Origin: Clostridia bacterium
Lineage (GTDB): Bacteria > Bacillota > Clostridia > Oscillospirales > Acutalibacteraceae
DNA: 57,348 bases
NCBI GenBank assembly: GCA_017397845.1
Contig: JAFQHU010000022.1
Span: 1 to 57,348 of the forward strand
Direction: 5' to 3'
A model generated the notes under the pieces. That model saw nothing but the letters and a program-made list of their open reading frames with translations. It was not told where the DNA came from and ran no database searches. The translations under genes and the position numbers were made by a program. Below, piece after piece: positions 40,548 to 48,416 of this stretch. Each line of letters opens with the position of its first letter. Positions within the stretch are counted from its first letter, which is position 1.

Positions 40548-41339
40548 ATGGCAAAGTTCTGTTCTTTGTTTTCGTCGAGCTCAGGAAACTCAACCTTTTT
40601 AGGAAACGGCGACCGGGGAATACTTATTGATGCGGGTGTAAGTGCAAAGAAAATTAAGGAAGCACTTTTATCGAGAGAAATCGATCCCTCAAAGCTTGAT
40701 GGTATTTTCGTCACTCACGAGCACAGTGATCACATAAAGGGTATACGCATACTCGCTTCTACATATAAAATTCCCGTTTATGCCACAGAAGGAACCATGT
40801 CCGCTTTGGAGGAAAACGGCACGGTAAACGGCAAATTTCCCTTTGAGATTATGCCCCGTGAAGGTGTGCAGGCGGGCGATTTGTTCGTTACTTCCTTTGA
40901 GACTCCTCATGACAGCCGGGAAAGCTGCGGCTATAAAATCACTTTTCCGCACGGACAAAGGGCAGTCATAGCCACGGATATAGGCATAATAACACCTACG
41001 GTGGAAAAGGCACTTATGGGTGCAGAGCTAGTTATGCTTGAATCGAATCATGATATAGCTATGCTTCAGAGCGGGGATTATCCCTATTATCTTAAACGCC
41101 GCATTCTTTCCGACAAAGGCCATCTTTCGAATATTGCCTGTGCCGAGGAGGCGGTAAAGCTCATAAAAAAGGGTACAGCGCGGTTCTTTTTGGGACATCT
41201 GAGCGCAGAAAACAATTTTCCCGATCTCGCTTATCAGACCACCTTTTCCGCTTTGGAGGGTGAAGGAGCCAGAGAAGGAATTGATTATATACTGAAAGTA
41301 AATGCCAAGGAAAATACCGACGGTATAATAAGATTCTGA
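40548..41339 (+). CDS. WalJ/YycJ-type metallo-beta-lactamase-fold exonuclease
   Basis: A 263-residue metallo-beta-lactamase-fold protein of the WalJ/YycJ family. The start CSLFSSSSGNSTFL is characteristic. THEHSDHIKG carries the metal ligands (H57, H59, D61, H62), with further ligands in ESNHD and GHLS. Relatives have 5'-exonuclease or mismatch-repair-linked roles and sit at the end of the walRK operon. Here it pairs with rlmH (9 nt gap), as in many Firmicutes, although walR and walK are absent. GAAAGGAA precedes ATG 40548. Confidence 0.9.
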   Translation: MAKFCSLFSSSSGNSTFLGNGDRGILIDAGVSAKKIKEALLSREIDPSKLDGIFVTHEHSDHIKGIRILASTYKIPVYATEGTMSALEENGTVNGKFPFEIMPREGVQAGDLFVTSFETPHDSRESCGYKITFPHGQRAVIATDIGIITPTVEKALMGAELVMLESNHDIAMLQSGDYPYYLKRRILSDKGHLSNIACAEEAVKLIKKGTARFFLGHLSAENNFPDLAYQTTFSALEGEGAREGIDYILKVNAKENTDGIIRF

Positions 41340-41349
41340 GGTAAAGGAA

Positions 41350-41832
41350 ATGCAGAATATAACACTTATATGTATAGGTAAGCTTAAGGAAAGCTATTTA
41401 AGAGATGCCGTTGGCGAATACACAAAAAGGCTTTCGGGTTTATGCAGACTTAATATGGTTGAAATCCCTGCGGAAAAGCTTTCTGATAATCCTTCGCCGA
41501 AGGAGATAGAGAATGCTTTGGAAAGCGAAGGAAAAAAGATAGCGGAAAAAATACCTAAGGGAGCTTATGTTTACACCATGTGTATAGAAGGTAAGCAGAA
41601 AACCAGCGAAGAATTGAGCTTTGAAATGGATAATTTGGCCGTGAGAGGGTACAGTAACATCGCATTCATCATAGGCGGCTCATTCGGAATAAGCGAAAAG
41701 GTAAAGGCAGCAAGCAGTTTTCGCCTTTCGATGAGCAAAATGACCTTCCCTCATCAAATGGCAAGAGTGATGCTTCTCGAACAGATTTACAGAGCAATAC
41801 AAATTTCAGTCGGTACGAAATATCATAAATAA
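41350..41832 (+). CDS. 23S rRNA pseudouridine-1915 N3-methyltransferase RlmH
   Basis: A SPOUT-class SAM-dependent methyltransferase modifying pseudouridine 1915 in helix 69 of 23S rRNA. The 160 residues match the family: ITLICIGKLKESYLRDAVGEY, FIIGGSFGISEKVK (knot and SAM site), and a terminal LEQIYRAIQISVGTKYHK. AGGTAAAGGA lies before ATG. It is coupled to walJ. Confidence 0.96.
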   Translation: MQNITLICIGKLKESYLRDAVGEYTKRLSGLCRLNMVEIPAEKLSDNPSPKEIENALESEGKKIAEKIPKGAYVYTMCIEGKQKTSEELSFEMDNLAVRGYSNIAFIIGGSFGISEKVKAASSFRLSMSKMTFPHQMARVMLLEQIYRAIQISVGTKYHK

Positions 41833-41850
41833 AATACTGTTATAATTAAG

Positions 41851-41901
41851 GACATTATCGGCTTTGCGGTGATTTGATCGGAAGCTTTAATGTCTTTTTT
41901 T
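41851..41901 (+). terminator. Terminator of walJ-rlmH
   Basis: GACATTA pairs with TAATGTC, with inner pairing of GGCTT and AAGC, and runs into TTTTTTT. Confidence 0.7.
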
Positions 41902-41922
41902 ATGTGTGTTTATTTTCTGAAA

Positions 41923-41939
41923 TGTAAATTAAATGTAAA
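41923..41939 (+). promoter_or_regulatory. WalR-type direct-repeat box (first copy)
   Basis: TGTAAA-N5-TGTAAA, an 11-bp-period direct repeat matching the published WalR (YycF) consensus TGTWAH-N5-TGTWAH. It lies about 50 nt upstream of the -10 TATAAT at 41988-41993, whose -35 is poor. That fits an activated promoter. Confidence 0.6.
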
Positions 41940-42043
41940 GACTTTTAAGAAAATTATATAAGTCTTTTTTTTTGAATGCGAATAATATATAATAAGCTGA
42001 CAGCTCATTAAGGCTGAGAATAAAAAAGGAGACAAAAAAACGA

Positions 42044-42637
42044 ATGAAACAATTTATCAGAAAAAACATAGCAAACTTTTTCTCTTGCGTGAGAATAGTC
42101 GGTGCGATTTATCTTTTACTGACGGCGACTGATTTCAGCACGAAATTCCTGATTCTTTACGCCATTTTCTGTTCGACAGATGCTATTGATGGCTTCCTCG
42201 CCCGCAGGCTCAATACCTCCAGTGTTCTCGGTGTTACTCTTGACACCATCGGTGACGGTCTTATAGGCTTCACTCCCGTTAAGGTGCTTGTGGTTCAAAA
42301 GCTTATTCCCGGTTGGTTTATCGGATTTTTAGCGGTTACGGTTGTGGTATTTGCTGCCGCGGCAGTGGTTGCACAGATTAAGTTTAAAAAGTTTACCTTC
42401 CCCCATACTTACTTCGGTAAGCTGAACGGCGTTTGTGTGGCCGGTTCACCCTTTTTATTCCATTTGGTTCCCCTGAATGTTCTTTTCATTATTGTAGGCG
42501 GTGTATTTTTCTTCGCAGGTGTCGAAACGCTCATCATCGTCATAAAGCTTAAAGAGATGAAGCCTTTCGTTCCTTCAATTTTCCATACGGATTATCAGGC
42601 GAAGGAAAAGGAATCGGTTGCAGCAGAAAATAAATAA
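42044..42637 (+). CDS. CDP-alcohol phosphatidyltransferase, paralogue 1
   Basis: An integral membrane enzyme that exchanges CMP on a CDP-activated lipid or polyol for an alcohol. The 197-residue product has about six membrane segments. It carries the full signature DAIDGFLARRLNTSSVLG followed by VTLDTIGD, with metal ligands D46, D49, D67 and D71. PgsA-like enzymes are similar in size, but the acceptor cannot be named from sequence. A close relative follows 199 nt downstream with the same kind of upstream box. AAAGGAG precedes the ATG. Confidence 0.85.
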   Translation: MKQFIRKNIANFFSCVRIVGAIYLLLTATDFSTKFLILYAIFCSTDAIDGFLARRLNTSSVLGVTLDTIGDGLIGFTPVKVLVVQKLIPGWFIGFLAVTVVVFAAAAVVAQIKFKKFTFPHTYFGKLNGVCVAGSPFLFHLVPLNVLFIIVGGVFFFAGVETLIIVIKLKEMKPFVPSIFHTDYQAKEKESVAAENK

Positions 42638-42695
42638 GTTTTTTAAGATTGAAGCCATGCTTTAAAAGCAAGGCTTTAATTTTTTGTTTTCAATA

Positions 42696-42712
42696 TGTAA
42701 ACAAAATGTAAA
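42696..42712 (+). promoter_or_regulatory. WalR-type direct-repeat box (second copy)
   Basis: TGTAAA-N5-TGTAAA again, about 50 nt upstream of TATTAT (42762-42767) with a weak TTTGTT -35 (42739-42744). Same spacing and hexamers as the first copy, so both genes probably answer to one response regulator. Confidence 0.6.
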
Positions 42713-42836
42713 CTATATAAAAAAGATTTAAGAAAGTATTTGTTTTGATTAATTTTAGTGGTATTATTAAAGAGCAAATTTTATCGAAAATAAACGCAGC
42801 TTATAGGCTTGTTTTATAAAAAGGAGTTATAATAAT

Positions 42837-43421
42837 ATGAACAAATTTATTAAGTATGTACCAAACATATTATCTGCCAGCAGAATTATTGTGGCATCAT
42901 TCCTTTTTATGTTCAATGATTTTTATGACCCCTTGTTCCTTGGCTTATATATGTTTTGTGCTTTTACGGATTTTCTGGACGGCAGAATCGCCAGAAAGTA
43001 TCACTGTGAAAGTAAGCTCGGTGCCGCTTTGGACAGCATCGGCGACGGTATGACATATCTGCCTCTCCTCAAAATTCTTATCGTGCAAAAGCTTATACCC
43101 TCGTGGCTTGTTATCTGGATATTAGCGGATCTGGCTTTGGCTTTTGTCGGTGCATTTATCGCTCTCGGCAGATTCAAAAAGTTTTTCATTCCCCATACCT
43201 ATGTAGGTAAGCTGCTCGGTGTTGTCGTTTTCGTGCTTCCGCTTATGGTGCAGTTTGTACCTGTAAATGTATGGCTTATAGCTATCGCTTTCAATGCGAC
43301 GATCAATGTGGCTGAAATCATTTTCATTCAGTCCGTGAGCAAAGAGCCCGAAGATGTGCTTTCGGTATTCCATGTAAATAAAAATGTAAAAAAAGAGCTT
43401 GTTGAGGCAGAAAAAAACTAA
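42837..43421 (+). CDS. CDP-alcohol phosphatidyltransferase, paralogue 2
   Basis: A 194-residue membrane enzyme related to the preceding one over its whole length. Shared blocks include LGAALDSIGDGMTYLPLLKILIVQKLIPSW and KKFFIPHTYVGKL. The catalytic pattern DFLDGRIARKYHCESKLG plus DSIGD is complete (D45, D48, D66, D70), so both copies should be active. Divergence in the rest suggests different alcohol acceptors or conditions. AAAGGAG precedes the ATG. It is a separate transcription unit, with its own WalR-type box upstream and a terminator downstream. Confidence 0.85.
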   Translation: MNKFIKYVPNILSASRIIVASFLFMFNDFYDPLFLGLYMFCAFTDFLDGRIARKYHCESKLGAALDSIGDGMTYLPLLKILIVQKLIPSWLVIWILADLALAFVGAFIALGRFKKFFIPHTYVGKLLGVVVFVLPLMVQFVPVNVWLIAIAFNATINVAEIIFIQSVSKEPEDVLSVFHVNKNVKKELVEAEKN

Positions 43422-43429
43422 AAGACTAA

Positions 43430-43471
43430 AAACCATTGTACAGTCATTGGGACCGGTACAATGGTTTTTTT
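43430..43471. terminator. Bidirectional terminator
   Basis: AAAACCATTGTAC pairs with GTACAATGGTTTT (7-T tail) between the second phosphatidyltransferase and the convergent SGNH hydrolase gene. Confidence 0.85.
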
Positions 43472-43474
43472 GTA

Positions 43475-44659
43475 TTACAGATATTCCTCAGGGATATGCT
43501 CCACAAACATTTTTTGACCTTCAACATTATAATGTATGAAATCCTTGGTCAGCTCCGCTTTGAGCATCTCTTTGTCTTTTTCGTCTCTGAGGTAATCGGT
43601 TACGATATATCCGTCGTGCTCGTCGGTTTCCTCTATCCATTTATCCAAAGCATCAACGATATCCTGTATTTCTTTCGTCCAGGTGAAATCTCTTATCCCC
43701 GGCAAAAGCTTACCGAAGCCTTTGAAGGGGGTTTTTCGTGAAACGTAAACCTCCCATCCCTGTTCTTTGCACTTCTTAATTGCTTTTTTCGTTCTGTCAA
43801 TAACCTCTTCTGCAGTTACGGGGGTACCGCCTGCGGTAAGGGAGTGGGGATGGATTACGTCGTTTATGCCCTCTTTGAAAATAACCTTTTTGACACCGGG
43901 GCATTTGGCTATATCCTTATCGAAGCGGCCGAGAAAGCTTTCGCCGAAAAGGTTAGCAATAATACCCATGCCGTTTACGCCGATACGGTTGCCGGCTATA
44001 GCCTGCTGAATGACAGCCACATTATTTTTCCCTGCTTTTTTCAGCCTCTCGGCTAAAAGAAAGGGTGTTTCGTTGGCAAAGGTGGAATCACCTGCGATTA
44101 CTATGGCATAAGCATCGCCGTCAGCCAGAGTGTCCACACGGGTAAGGAAGGGGTTGGTTTGCAGCACGGCTATATTTGTTTTCAGAATAAGATGCCACAT
44201 AGGGATGAAATTTTTATTTTTTGTCTGATTTCCGAAAGAAAGCCAGGTGTCGCTTCCGTAAAGACCTTTGGTGCGCATGACTGCGGCTTTGACGAAGATA
44301 TTCACTGCTATTTCCTTAAGGCTTTCGGTGGCGAAGCAGATTTCGTCGGAGGTTATGTCTTCTCCCGGCGGGATTGTAACCTCCTCCTTTCCGCCAAAGG
44401 TCACAGTAACGGGTGTGTCTGTTTCGTGCTTTTTAAGGTCAGTTACCGTAGCTACGGAACATCCCGAAACGGTGAGAGTTTTTTTGCTGTAGCGGTTTGA
44501 AAGGGTGAGGCGGATTTTTTCTCCTTTGAGGGTAGGTCTTAAAACGGTTCTCGCTGTGGAATAAAGCAGACCGTTATTGAGATGAAGGGGGCCGATATGT
44601 ATGCCACCTTTTACGGGTGCGGTAGACCAGCAGGCAACCCATTTTTTATTTTCTTCCAT
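43475..44659 (-). CDS. SGNH/GDSL-family hydrolase
   Basis: A 394-residue hydrolase with an N-terminal beta-rich domain (about 1-140; VACWSTAPVKGG, IRLTLSNRYSKKTLTVSG) of the kind fused to SGNH enzymes. The catalytic domain has AIVIAGDSTFAN (block I serine), QQAIAGNRIG (glycine and asparagine) and FKEGINDVIHPH (block III GxND). TKDFIHYNVEGQ carries the D and H of block V. There is no signal peptide. Relatives are acetyl- or rhamnogalacturonan-type esterases. ATG 44659 follows GAGGT; upstream codons lack a binding site. Single gene with its own promoter. Confidence 0.85.
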   Translation of the reverse strand: MEENKKWVACWSTAPVKGGIHIGPLHLNNGLLYSTARTVLRPTLKGEKIRLTLSNRYSKKTLTVSGCSVATVTDLKKHETDTPVTVTFGGKEEVTIPPGEDITSDEICFATESLKEIAVNIFVKAAVMRTKGLYGSDTWLSFGNQTKNKNFIPMWHLILKTNIAVLQTNPFLTRVDTLADGDAYAIVIAGDSTFANETPFLLAERLKKAGKNNVAVIQQAIAGNRIGVNGMGIIANLFGESFLGRFDKDIAKCPGVKKVIFKEGINDVIHPHSLTAGGTPVTAEEVIDRTKKAIKKCKEQGWEVYVSRKTPFKGFGKLLPGIRDFTWTKEIQDIVDALDKWIEETDEHDGYIVTDYLRDEKDKEMLKAELTKDFIHYNVEGQKMFVEHIPEEYL

Positions 44660-44693
44660 AATGCTGACCTCTTTTCTCTTTTTCTTTGATTCA

Positions 44694-44722
44694 ATATTAA
44701 CACTTTGGGGAAAGGTAGTCAA
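44694..44722 (-). promoter_or_regulatory. Promoter of the SGNH hydrolase gene
   Basis: On the minus strand, TTGACT (44717-44722), 17 nt and TAATAT (44694-44699). It lies just downstream of the preceding gene's stop. Confidence 0.65.
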
Positions 44723-44737
44723 CATTTAAGCGGATTT

Positions 44738-45226
44738 TTATTCTGTTATCATAAGTACATTTTCGTAAATTTGTGTATTACCGTAAACAGTTACATTCAT
44801 ACTGTAAATTCCCGGTTCAGGTTTGTTATCCGGGTCGAAAAAAAGGTTGGTATACACATCAAATTTTTCATCGCTTTTAATCAGTATGGGTCTTGGTTCC
44901 GCATCAACTGATATGCTCCATAGGTTGATATAAATTTTTTCTCCGTTAATGTATCTGTAAACACTTACACCTGCATTATAAATATCTTTGCCCTCGAAAG
45001 GTTTACCGATATTTTTACAGGCACAGTGCACTGCGATATCCTCATTCAAGGATATTTTGGCTGTATATCCTGACGATATTTCCGTTCCGTTTATATATAC
45101 GGTGCAGTTAATTTTGGTGGGGGTATCTGAATATATGATGCCTATCACAAACAGAACAGCAGACAGTAATACGGACTGAATTTTTAAAATTATACTTTGT
45201 AAGTCATAATGCATAAGTTTAAGCAT
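44738..45226 (-). CDS. Membrane-anchored Ig-like small protein
   Basis: A 162-residue protein with an N-terminal hydrophobic stretch (about 14-32, VLLSAVLFVIGIIYS) serving as signal or anchor. An all-beta extracytoplasmic domain follows. Two cysteines (HCACKNIG) and the final strands EPGIYSMNVTVYG resemble Ig-like domains of cell-surface or protease-inhibitor type. TGGAGG precedes ATG 45226. It is 19 nt downstream of a second small Ig-like gene, forming a pair. Function unknown. Confidence 0.7.
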   Translation of the reverse strand: MLKLMHYDLQSIILKIQSVLLSAVLFVIGIIYSDTPTKINCTVYINGTEISSGYTAKISLNEDIAVHCACKNIGKPFEGKDIYNAGVSVYRYINGEKIYINLWSISVDAEPRPILIKSDEKFDVYTNLFFDPDNKPEPGIYSMNVTVYGNTQIYENVLMITE

Positions 45227-45245
45227 AATATTTCCTCCATAAAAG

Positions 45246-45686
45246 TCAGCTTACAGTGAAAACAACACTTTTTTGATGTTTTGAATGAGAATCCATGCCT
45301 GACCATACACGGTAAGATACCGTCAGTCTGTATTCTCCTTTCGTCACACTTTCAGGATTTTCGATATGTACGCTTTCTGTTACGGTTCCTGTGGGAGGAA
45401 GTACATAAGTATCTTCAGGTATAAAGTATATGAGGTCTGCATTTTTCCACTCACCGTTTACCTTTTTTTCAAAAGAAAAATCAGGTTTGTGTATGGGACG
45501 GTGGGTGTTATTTTTGATTTCAAATGTTATTGACTGTGTTTCTGCCGTTACGTGGTTAACCGTAATTTCCAAATTTTCGGGCTGTGCCGGTAATATCAGG
45601 TGAAAAGCGGTGATGATAAAAACCAGTAAGCTTTTTAATGTATGTGTCAGAGTAGGGAGTGCGGGATTCAAGGTTGTATTTGTCAT
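45246..45686 (-). CDS. Exported Ig-like small protein
   Basis: A 146-residue protein with a hydrophobic segment (about 17-34, LLVFIITAFHLILPA) as signal peptide or anchor. A beta-sandwich follows: ITFEIKNNTHRPIHKPDFSF, LPPTGTVTESVHIE and KGEYRLTVSYRVW. It recalls immunoglobulin-like domains that hang beside clostridial beta-lactamase-type or lipoprotein genes, but I cannot name the family. AAAGGAG precedes ATG. It is first of a two-gene unit divergent from the PadR operon. Confidence 0.7.
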   Translation of the reverse strand: MTNTTLNPALPTLTHTLKSLLVFIITAFHLILPAQPENLEITVNHVTAETQSITFEIKNNTHRPIHKPDFSFEKKVNGEWKNADLIYFIPEDTYVLPPTGTVTESVHIENPESVTKGEYRLTVSYRVWSGMDSHSKHQKSVVFTVS

Positions 45687-45768
45687 GATATTTTCTCCTT
45701 TTTCAGTTGTTTAGGACGTATGTATCATCCCTGATTTAAAAATATCACAGTTTATTTTGCTTGTCAAT

Positions 45769-45789
45769 ATATTTTGCATAACAAAATAT
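45769..45789. promoter_or_regulatory. Palindrome between the divergent PadR and Ig-like units
   Basis: ATATTTTG-N5-CAAAATAT is a perfect 8-bp inverted repeat 21 nt upstream of the padR -35. It lies next to a TTGACA (minus) at 45762-45767. Placement fits a PadR operator controlling both directions. Confidence 0.55.
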
Positions 45790-45809
45790 AAAATTATGCA
45801 AAACTACAC

Positions 45810-45838
45810 TTGTATTGGCGCCTTTTATATGTTAGAAT
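45810..45838 (+). promoter_or_regulatory. Promoter of the padR operon
   Basis: TTGTAT (45810-45815), 17 nt and TAGAAT (45833-45838). Confidence 0.6.
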
Positions 45839-45889
45839 AGGGGAGAGAAAACCGAAAGGAGAGCTGCTTGCAGTTCAGGGTATAAGGCT

Positions 45890-46219
45890 TTGCAGAATAC
45901 GGACAGCTTTAAAAGAGGAACTGTCGATTTGGCAGTTCTGTGTGTCCTTAAGGAAAAGGATATGTACGGTTATGAGATAGTTAAAGCCGTAACGGAAAAA
46001 TCAGGCGGAAATTTTGAGCTTCCTTTAGGCACTCTTTATCCCGTGCTTTACCGCTTCGTGGAAAACGGCTATCTTACGGACAGAGATGAGATAGTAAAAA
46101 AGAGACTGCGCAAATATTACCATCTCGAATCGAAGGGTGAGGAATACTACAGAGAGCTTTTAAAAGAATACAAAAAAATTTCAGAGGCGATAAATCTTTT
46201 GACGGGCGGTGAAAAGTGA
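45890..46219 (+). CDS. PadR-family transcriptional regulator
   Basis: A 109-residue winged-helix repressor. The N-terminal SFKRGTVDLAVLCVLKEKDMYGYEIVKAV and LPLGTLYPVLYRFVENGYL are the PadR recognition elements. The C-terminal helix is the dimer arm. The start is TTG 45890, inferred from family length, with only a weak AGGG upstream. A strong AAAGGAG 20 nt earlier instead precedes a five-codon frame (TTG...TAA), which might regulate initiation. It overlaps the next gene by 1 nt. PadR partners of HAAS proteins usually control envelope-stress genes. Confidence 0.88.
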   Translation: MQNTDSFKRGTVDLAVLCVLKEKDMYGYEIVKAVTEKSGGNFELPLGTLYPVLYRFVENGYLTDRDEIVKKRLRKYYHLESKGEEYYRELLKEYKKISEAINLLTGGEK

Positions 46220-46620
46220 TGGGCAGAGTAACGGATAAAGAACTCAAAAATTATTATTCGCAGATAGGACGTCTGATTCTTTGTGGTCGCAAACAGAAAA
46301 AGGACTTTTTGTGTCAGCTTAAAGAAAATGTGGAAGAGTTTGTTTCTGATACACCGGAAGCAACTATGGAAGATATAGAAAAAGCTTTCGGTACGCCCGA
46401 AAGCATAGGCGGAAGCTTTATCGAAAACACTGACAGCATAAAAATAAAAAAACAGATACGGCTGAAAAAATTTTTGGTTATTGCAGTTGTTATTGCTCTT
46501 ATTATTTATGCTCTCTTTGTTGTACTGAGTCTTATCGATGTGCATACTGAGGCTTACGGATATTTCGAGGAAGGCTTTCTCACTGTCGGCAATATGTTAA
46601 AGGGTGGAGGGGTATTATGA
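46219..46620 (+). CDS. HAAS-domain membrane protein (PadR partner)
   Basis: A 133-residue protein with an N-terminal HAAS domain (about 8-75; CQLKENVEEFVSDTPEATME and AFGTPESIGGSFIEN are typical). One membrane helix follows (about 88-106, FLVIAVVIALIIYALFVVL), then a short external tail. HAAS proteins accompany PadR regulators and are thought to signal membrane state to them. Its ATG overlaps the padR stop (TGATG). A GTG 3 nt upstream is an alternative. Its stop overlaps the next gene (ATGA). Confidence 0.82.
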   Translation: MGRVTDKELKNYYSQIGRLILCGRKQKKDFLCQLKENVEEFVSDTPEATMEDIEKAFGTPESIGGSFIENTDSIKIKKQIRLKKFLVIAVVIALIIYALFVVLSLIDVHTEAYGYFEEGFLTVGNMLKGGGVL

Positions 46621-47198
46621 AAAAAACAGTCTCTGTTCTTTTATGTGTTCTGATTTCTGCTTTTTCTTTTATTCCCTGTGTCGGTGCTTATCAGAGCGAC
46701 AGAGAGTATTTCGACGACGGCTCGTATATTATGGTAAGCGATGAATTCCCGCATGTTGAAATTCCCGGCGATGGTTCATTTGATGACAATGTAAGCATTG
46801 AAGGAGATTTTACTTCCGAAAGCAGCGGTGATATAATCAGCCGCTTTTTAAAAATGATAAGAGAGTTTATCGGAAAGGTGTTAGCACTTCTGATAAATCA
46901 GAAAACAGTTACCGAAACGAAATATCTGTCCTATTACAGCTCAGACGGAGATTTACTGTGGACTGTTTATCTGAGTGCAGATTTCACTTATAACGGAAAA
47001 AAATCCGTTTGTGACGATGTGAAAACATTCAGTATTATTTACGATTCTGATTGGACTCTTATTTCGCGAGAGGGCACGAAAAACGGAAGCACAGCTTCAG
47101 CATATTTTAAAATCCGTCAGAATAAATTAGGAGTACCTCTGAAAACAATAGAAAGAACAGTGAGCATTTCCTGTGATAAAGACGGTAACATAAAATAA
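46617..47198 (+). CDS. Secreted protein with amphipathic helix, PadR operon
   Basis: A 193-residue exported protein; signal peptide 1-24 (IPCVGA). An acidic segment follows, then an amphipathic helix (about 72-95: GDIISRFLKMIREFIGKVLA). The strand-rich C-terminal domain contains YLSYYSSDGDLLWTVYLSADF and ISREGTKNGSTASAYFKIRQ. I do not recognise the family. Its start overlaps the HAAS gene stop (ATGA). The helix resembles that of the DGYx-repeat protein and the 40-residue protein. Probably the output of the PadR/HAAS circuit at the cell surface. Confidence 0.75.
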   Translation: MKKTVSVLLCVLISAFSFIPCVGAYQSDREYFDDGSYIMVSDEFPHVEIPGDGSFDDNVSIEGDFTSESSGDIISRFLKMIREFIGKVLALLINQKTVTETKYLSYYSSDGDLLWTVYLSADFTYNGKKSVCDDVKTFSIIYDSDWTLISREGTKNGSTASAYFKIRQNKLGVPLKTIERTVSISCDKDGNIK

Positions 47199-47227
47199 AG
47201 CAGGGTATTACAGCCCTGCTTTTTCTA
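47197..47227. terminator. Bidirectional terminator
   Basis: AGCAGGG pairs with CCCTGCT followed by TTTTT on the plus side and TTTATTTT on the minus side. The aroK stop codon lies inside the loop. Confidence 0.8.
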
Positions 47228-47708
47228 TTATTTTTTCCACACATTCCTCTGCCGTAAGTCCCGTGCAATCCACGGTGAGATCTGCATATTTTTCATAAAG
47301 GCTCCGTCTCTCCTCGAAAAGCTCCCGGAGAGTAACTCCGTTTTTCATGGCCACCCCGCGGGTGTGTATATCCTTTATTCTCTTTTCGAGCTCTTCCACG
47401 GGCAGAGAAAGGTAAACCACAGTACTGATTTGTCTGAGCTTTTCCATAGCCTCTTTTCCGTAAACGGCACTTCCGCCGGTGGCTATTACGGAATTATTGA
47501 AGTTTTTGGCACAAATGATGCGGTTTTCCGTTTCGAGAAAGCTTTCCGTACCGTTCTCTTCGATTATTTCGCACAGACTTTTTCCTGTTTCGCGCTGGAT
47601 AATAAGATCGGTATCCGTGAAATCCGTGAGCAGTGATTTGGCAAGCAGAACACCTACGGTGCTTTTACCTGCACCCGGCATACCGATGAGGGTGACGGAT
47701 TTTTTCAT
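47208..47708 (-). CDS. Shikimate kinase
   Basis: Phosphorylates shikimate at the 3-hydroxyl in aromatic amino acid synthesis. The 166-residue P-loop kinase has GMPGAGKSTVG (Walker A), FTDTDLIIQRETGKS (shikimate-binding aspartates), ETENRI and ATGGSAVYG, and a lid region with RGVAMKNG. ATG 47708 is chosen because AAAGGATG precedes it; an in-frame ATG overlaps that site. Stand-alone gene. Confidence 0.93.
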   Translation of the reverse strand: MKKSVTLIGMPGAGKSTVGVLLAKSLLTDFTDTDLIIQRETGKSLCEIIEENGTESFLETENRIICAKNFNNSVIATGGSAVYGKEAMEKLRQISTVVYLSLPVEELEKRIKDIHTRGVAMKNGVTLRELFEERRSLYEKYADLTVDCTGLTAEECVEKIIEKAGL

Positions 47709-47816
47709 TTTTATCATCCTTTTTTAGTTGATGGATAAATTTTACCATTCTCTTTCCCTTTAAGTCAATAGATAATTAAACTTTATAAAACGAAGCCTCA
47801 AAAAAGAATTATTATG

Positions 47817-47845
47817 TGGACAAAATCTTTTATTTATGCTATTAT
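47817..47845 (+). promoter_or_regulatory. Promoter of the flavin-reductase/GH2 unit
   Basis: TGGACA (47817-47822), 17 nt and TATTAT (47840-47845), about 39 nt before the start codon. Confidence 0.6.
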
Positions 47846-47884
47846 TTATTTTAAGGACATATACTTATATACCGAGGTGACATT

Positions 47885-48382
47885 ATGAAAAAAATTGATA
47901 TCAAAGACCTTAAAGGTAATGCAGTTTCGCTTTTTGACGACAAATGGTGTCTCATAACTGCGGGAGTGGGTGAAAATTACAACACCATGACCGCCTCCTG
48001 GGGTGCCATGGGTGAGCTGTGGAATAAGGACGTTTGCTTTTGCTTTATCCGTCCTCAGAGATATACCTATGAATTTACCGAAAAAAACGAGCTGTTTACA
48101 TTGAGCTTTTTCGGTGAAGAGTACAGGAAGGCACTGTCTTTTTGCGGAACCAAAAGCGGCAGAGATTTCGATAAGGCAAAGGAAACCGGTCTTACCCCCA
48201 TGGAAATTGACGGTTCCGTTTCTTTCGAGGAAAGTGAAATTGTTATTGTCCTCAGAAAGGTTGCCTATCAGGACATAAATCCGGAGGGCTTTTTAGATAA
48301 AGCTATTGACGGGAATTGTTATCCTCAAAAGGATTACCACCGTATGTATATCGGTGAGGTAGTAAGCTGTTATGTAAAATAA
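47885..48382 (+). CDS. Flavin-reductase-like FMN-binding protein
   Basis: A 165-residue split-barrel protein of the flavin reductase/FlaRed-like group. LITAGVGENYNTMTASWGAMGELW is the typical FMN-contact start. FIRPQRYTYEF and LSFFGEEYRKALSFCGTKSGRDFDK follow. Relatives bind FMN and take part in redox reactions with NAD(P)H or thioredoxin-like partners. Substrate not assigned. GAGGTG precedes the ATG. The GH2 gene starts 34 nt later and is probably co-transcribed. Confidence 0.82.
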   Translation: MKKIDIKDLKGNAVSLFDDKWCLITAGVGENYNTMTASWGAMGELWNKDVCFCFIRPQRYTYEFTEKNELFTLSFFGEEYRKALSFCGTKSGRDFDKAKETGLTPMEIDGSVSFEESEIVIVLRKVAYQDINPEGFLDKAIDGNCYPQKDYHRMYIGEVVSCYVK

Positions 48383-48416
48383 TATTATATATACAATAAT
48401 ATAAAGGAGAAACCAA

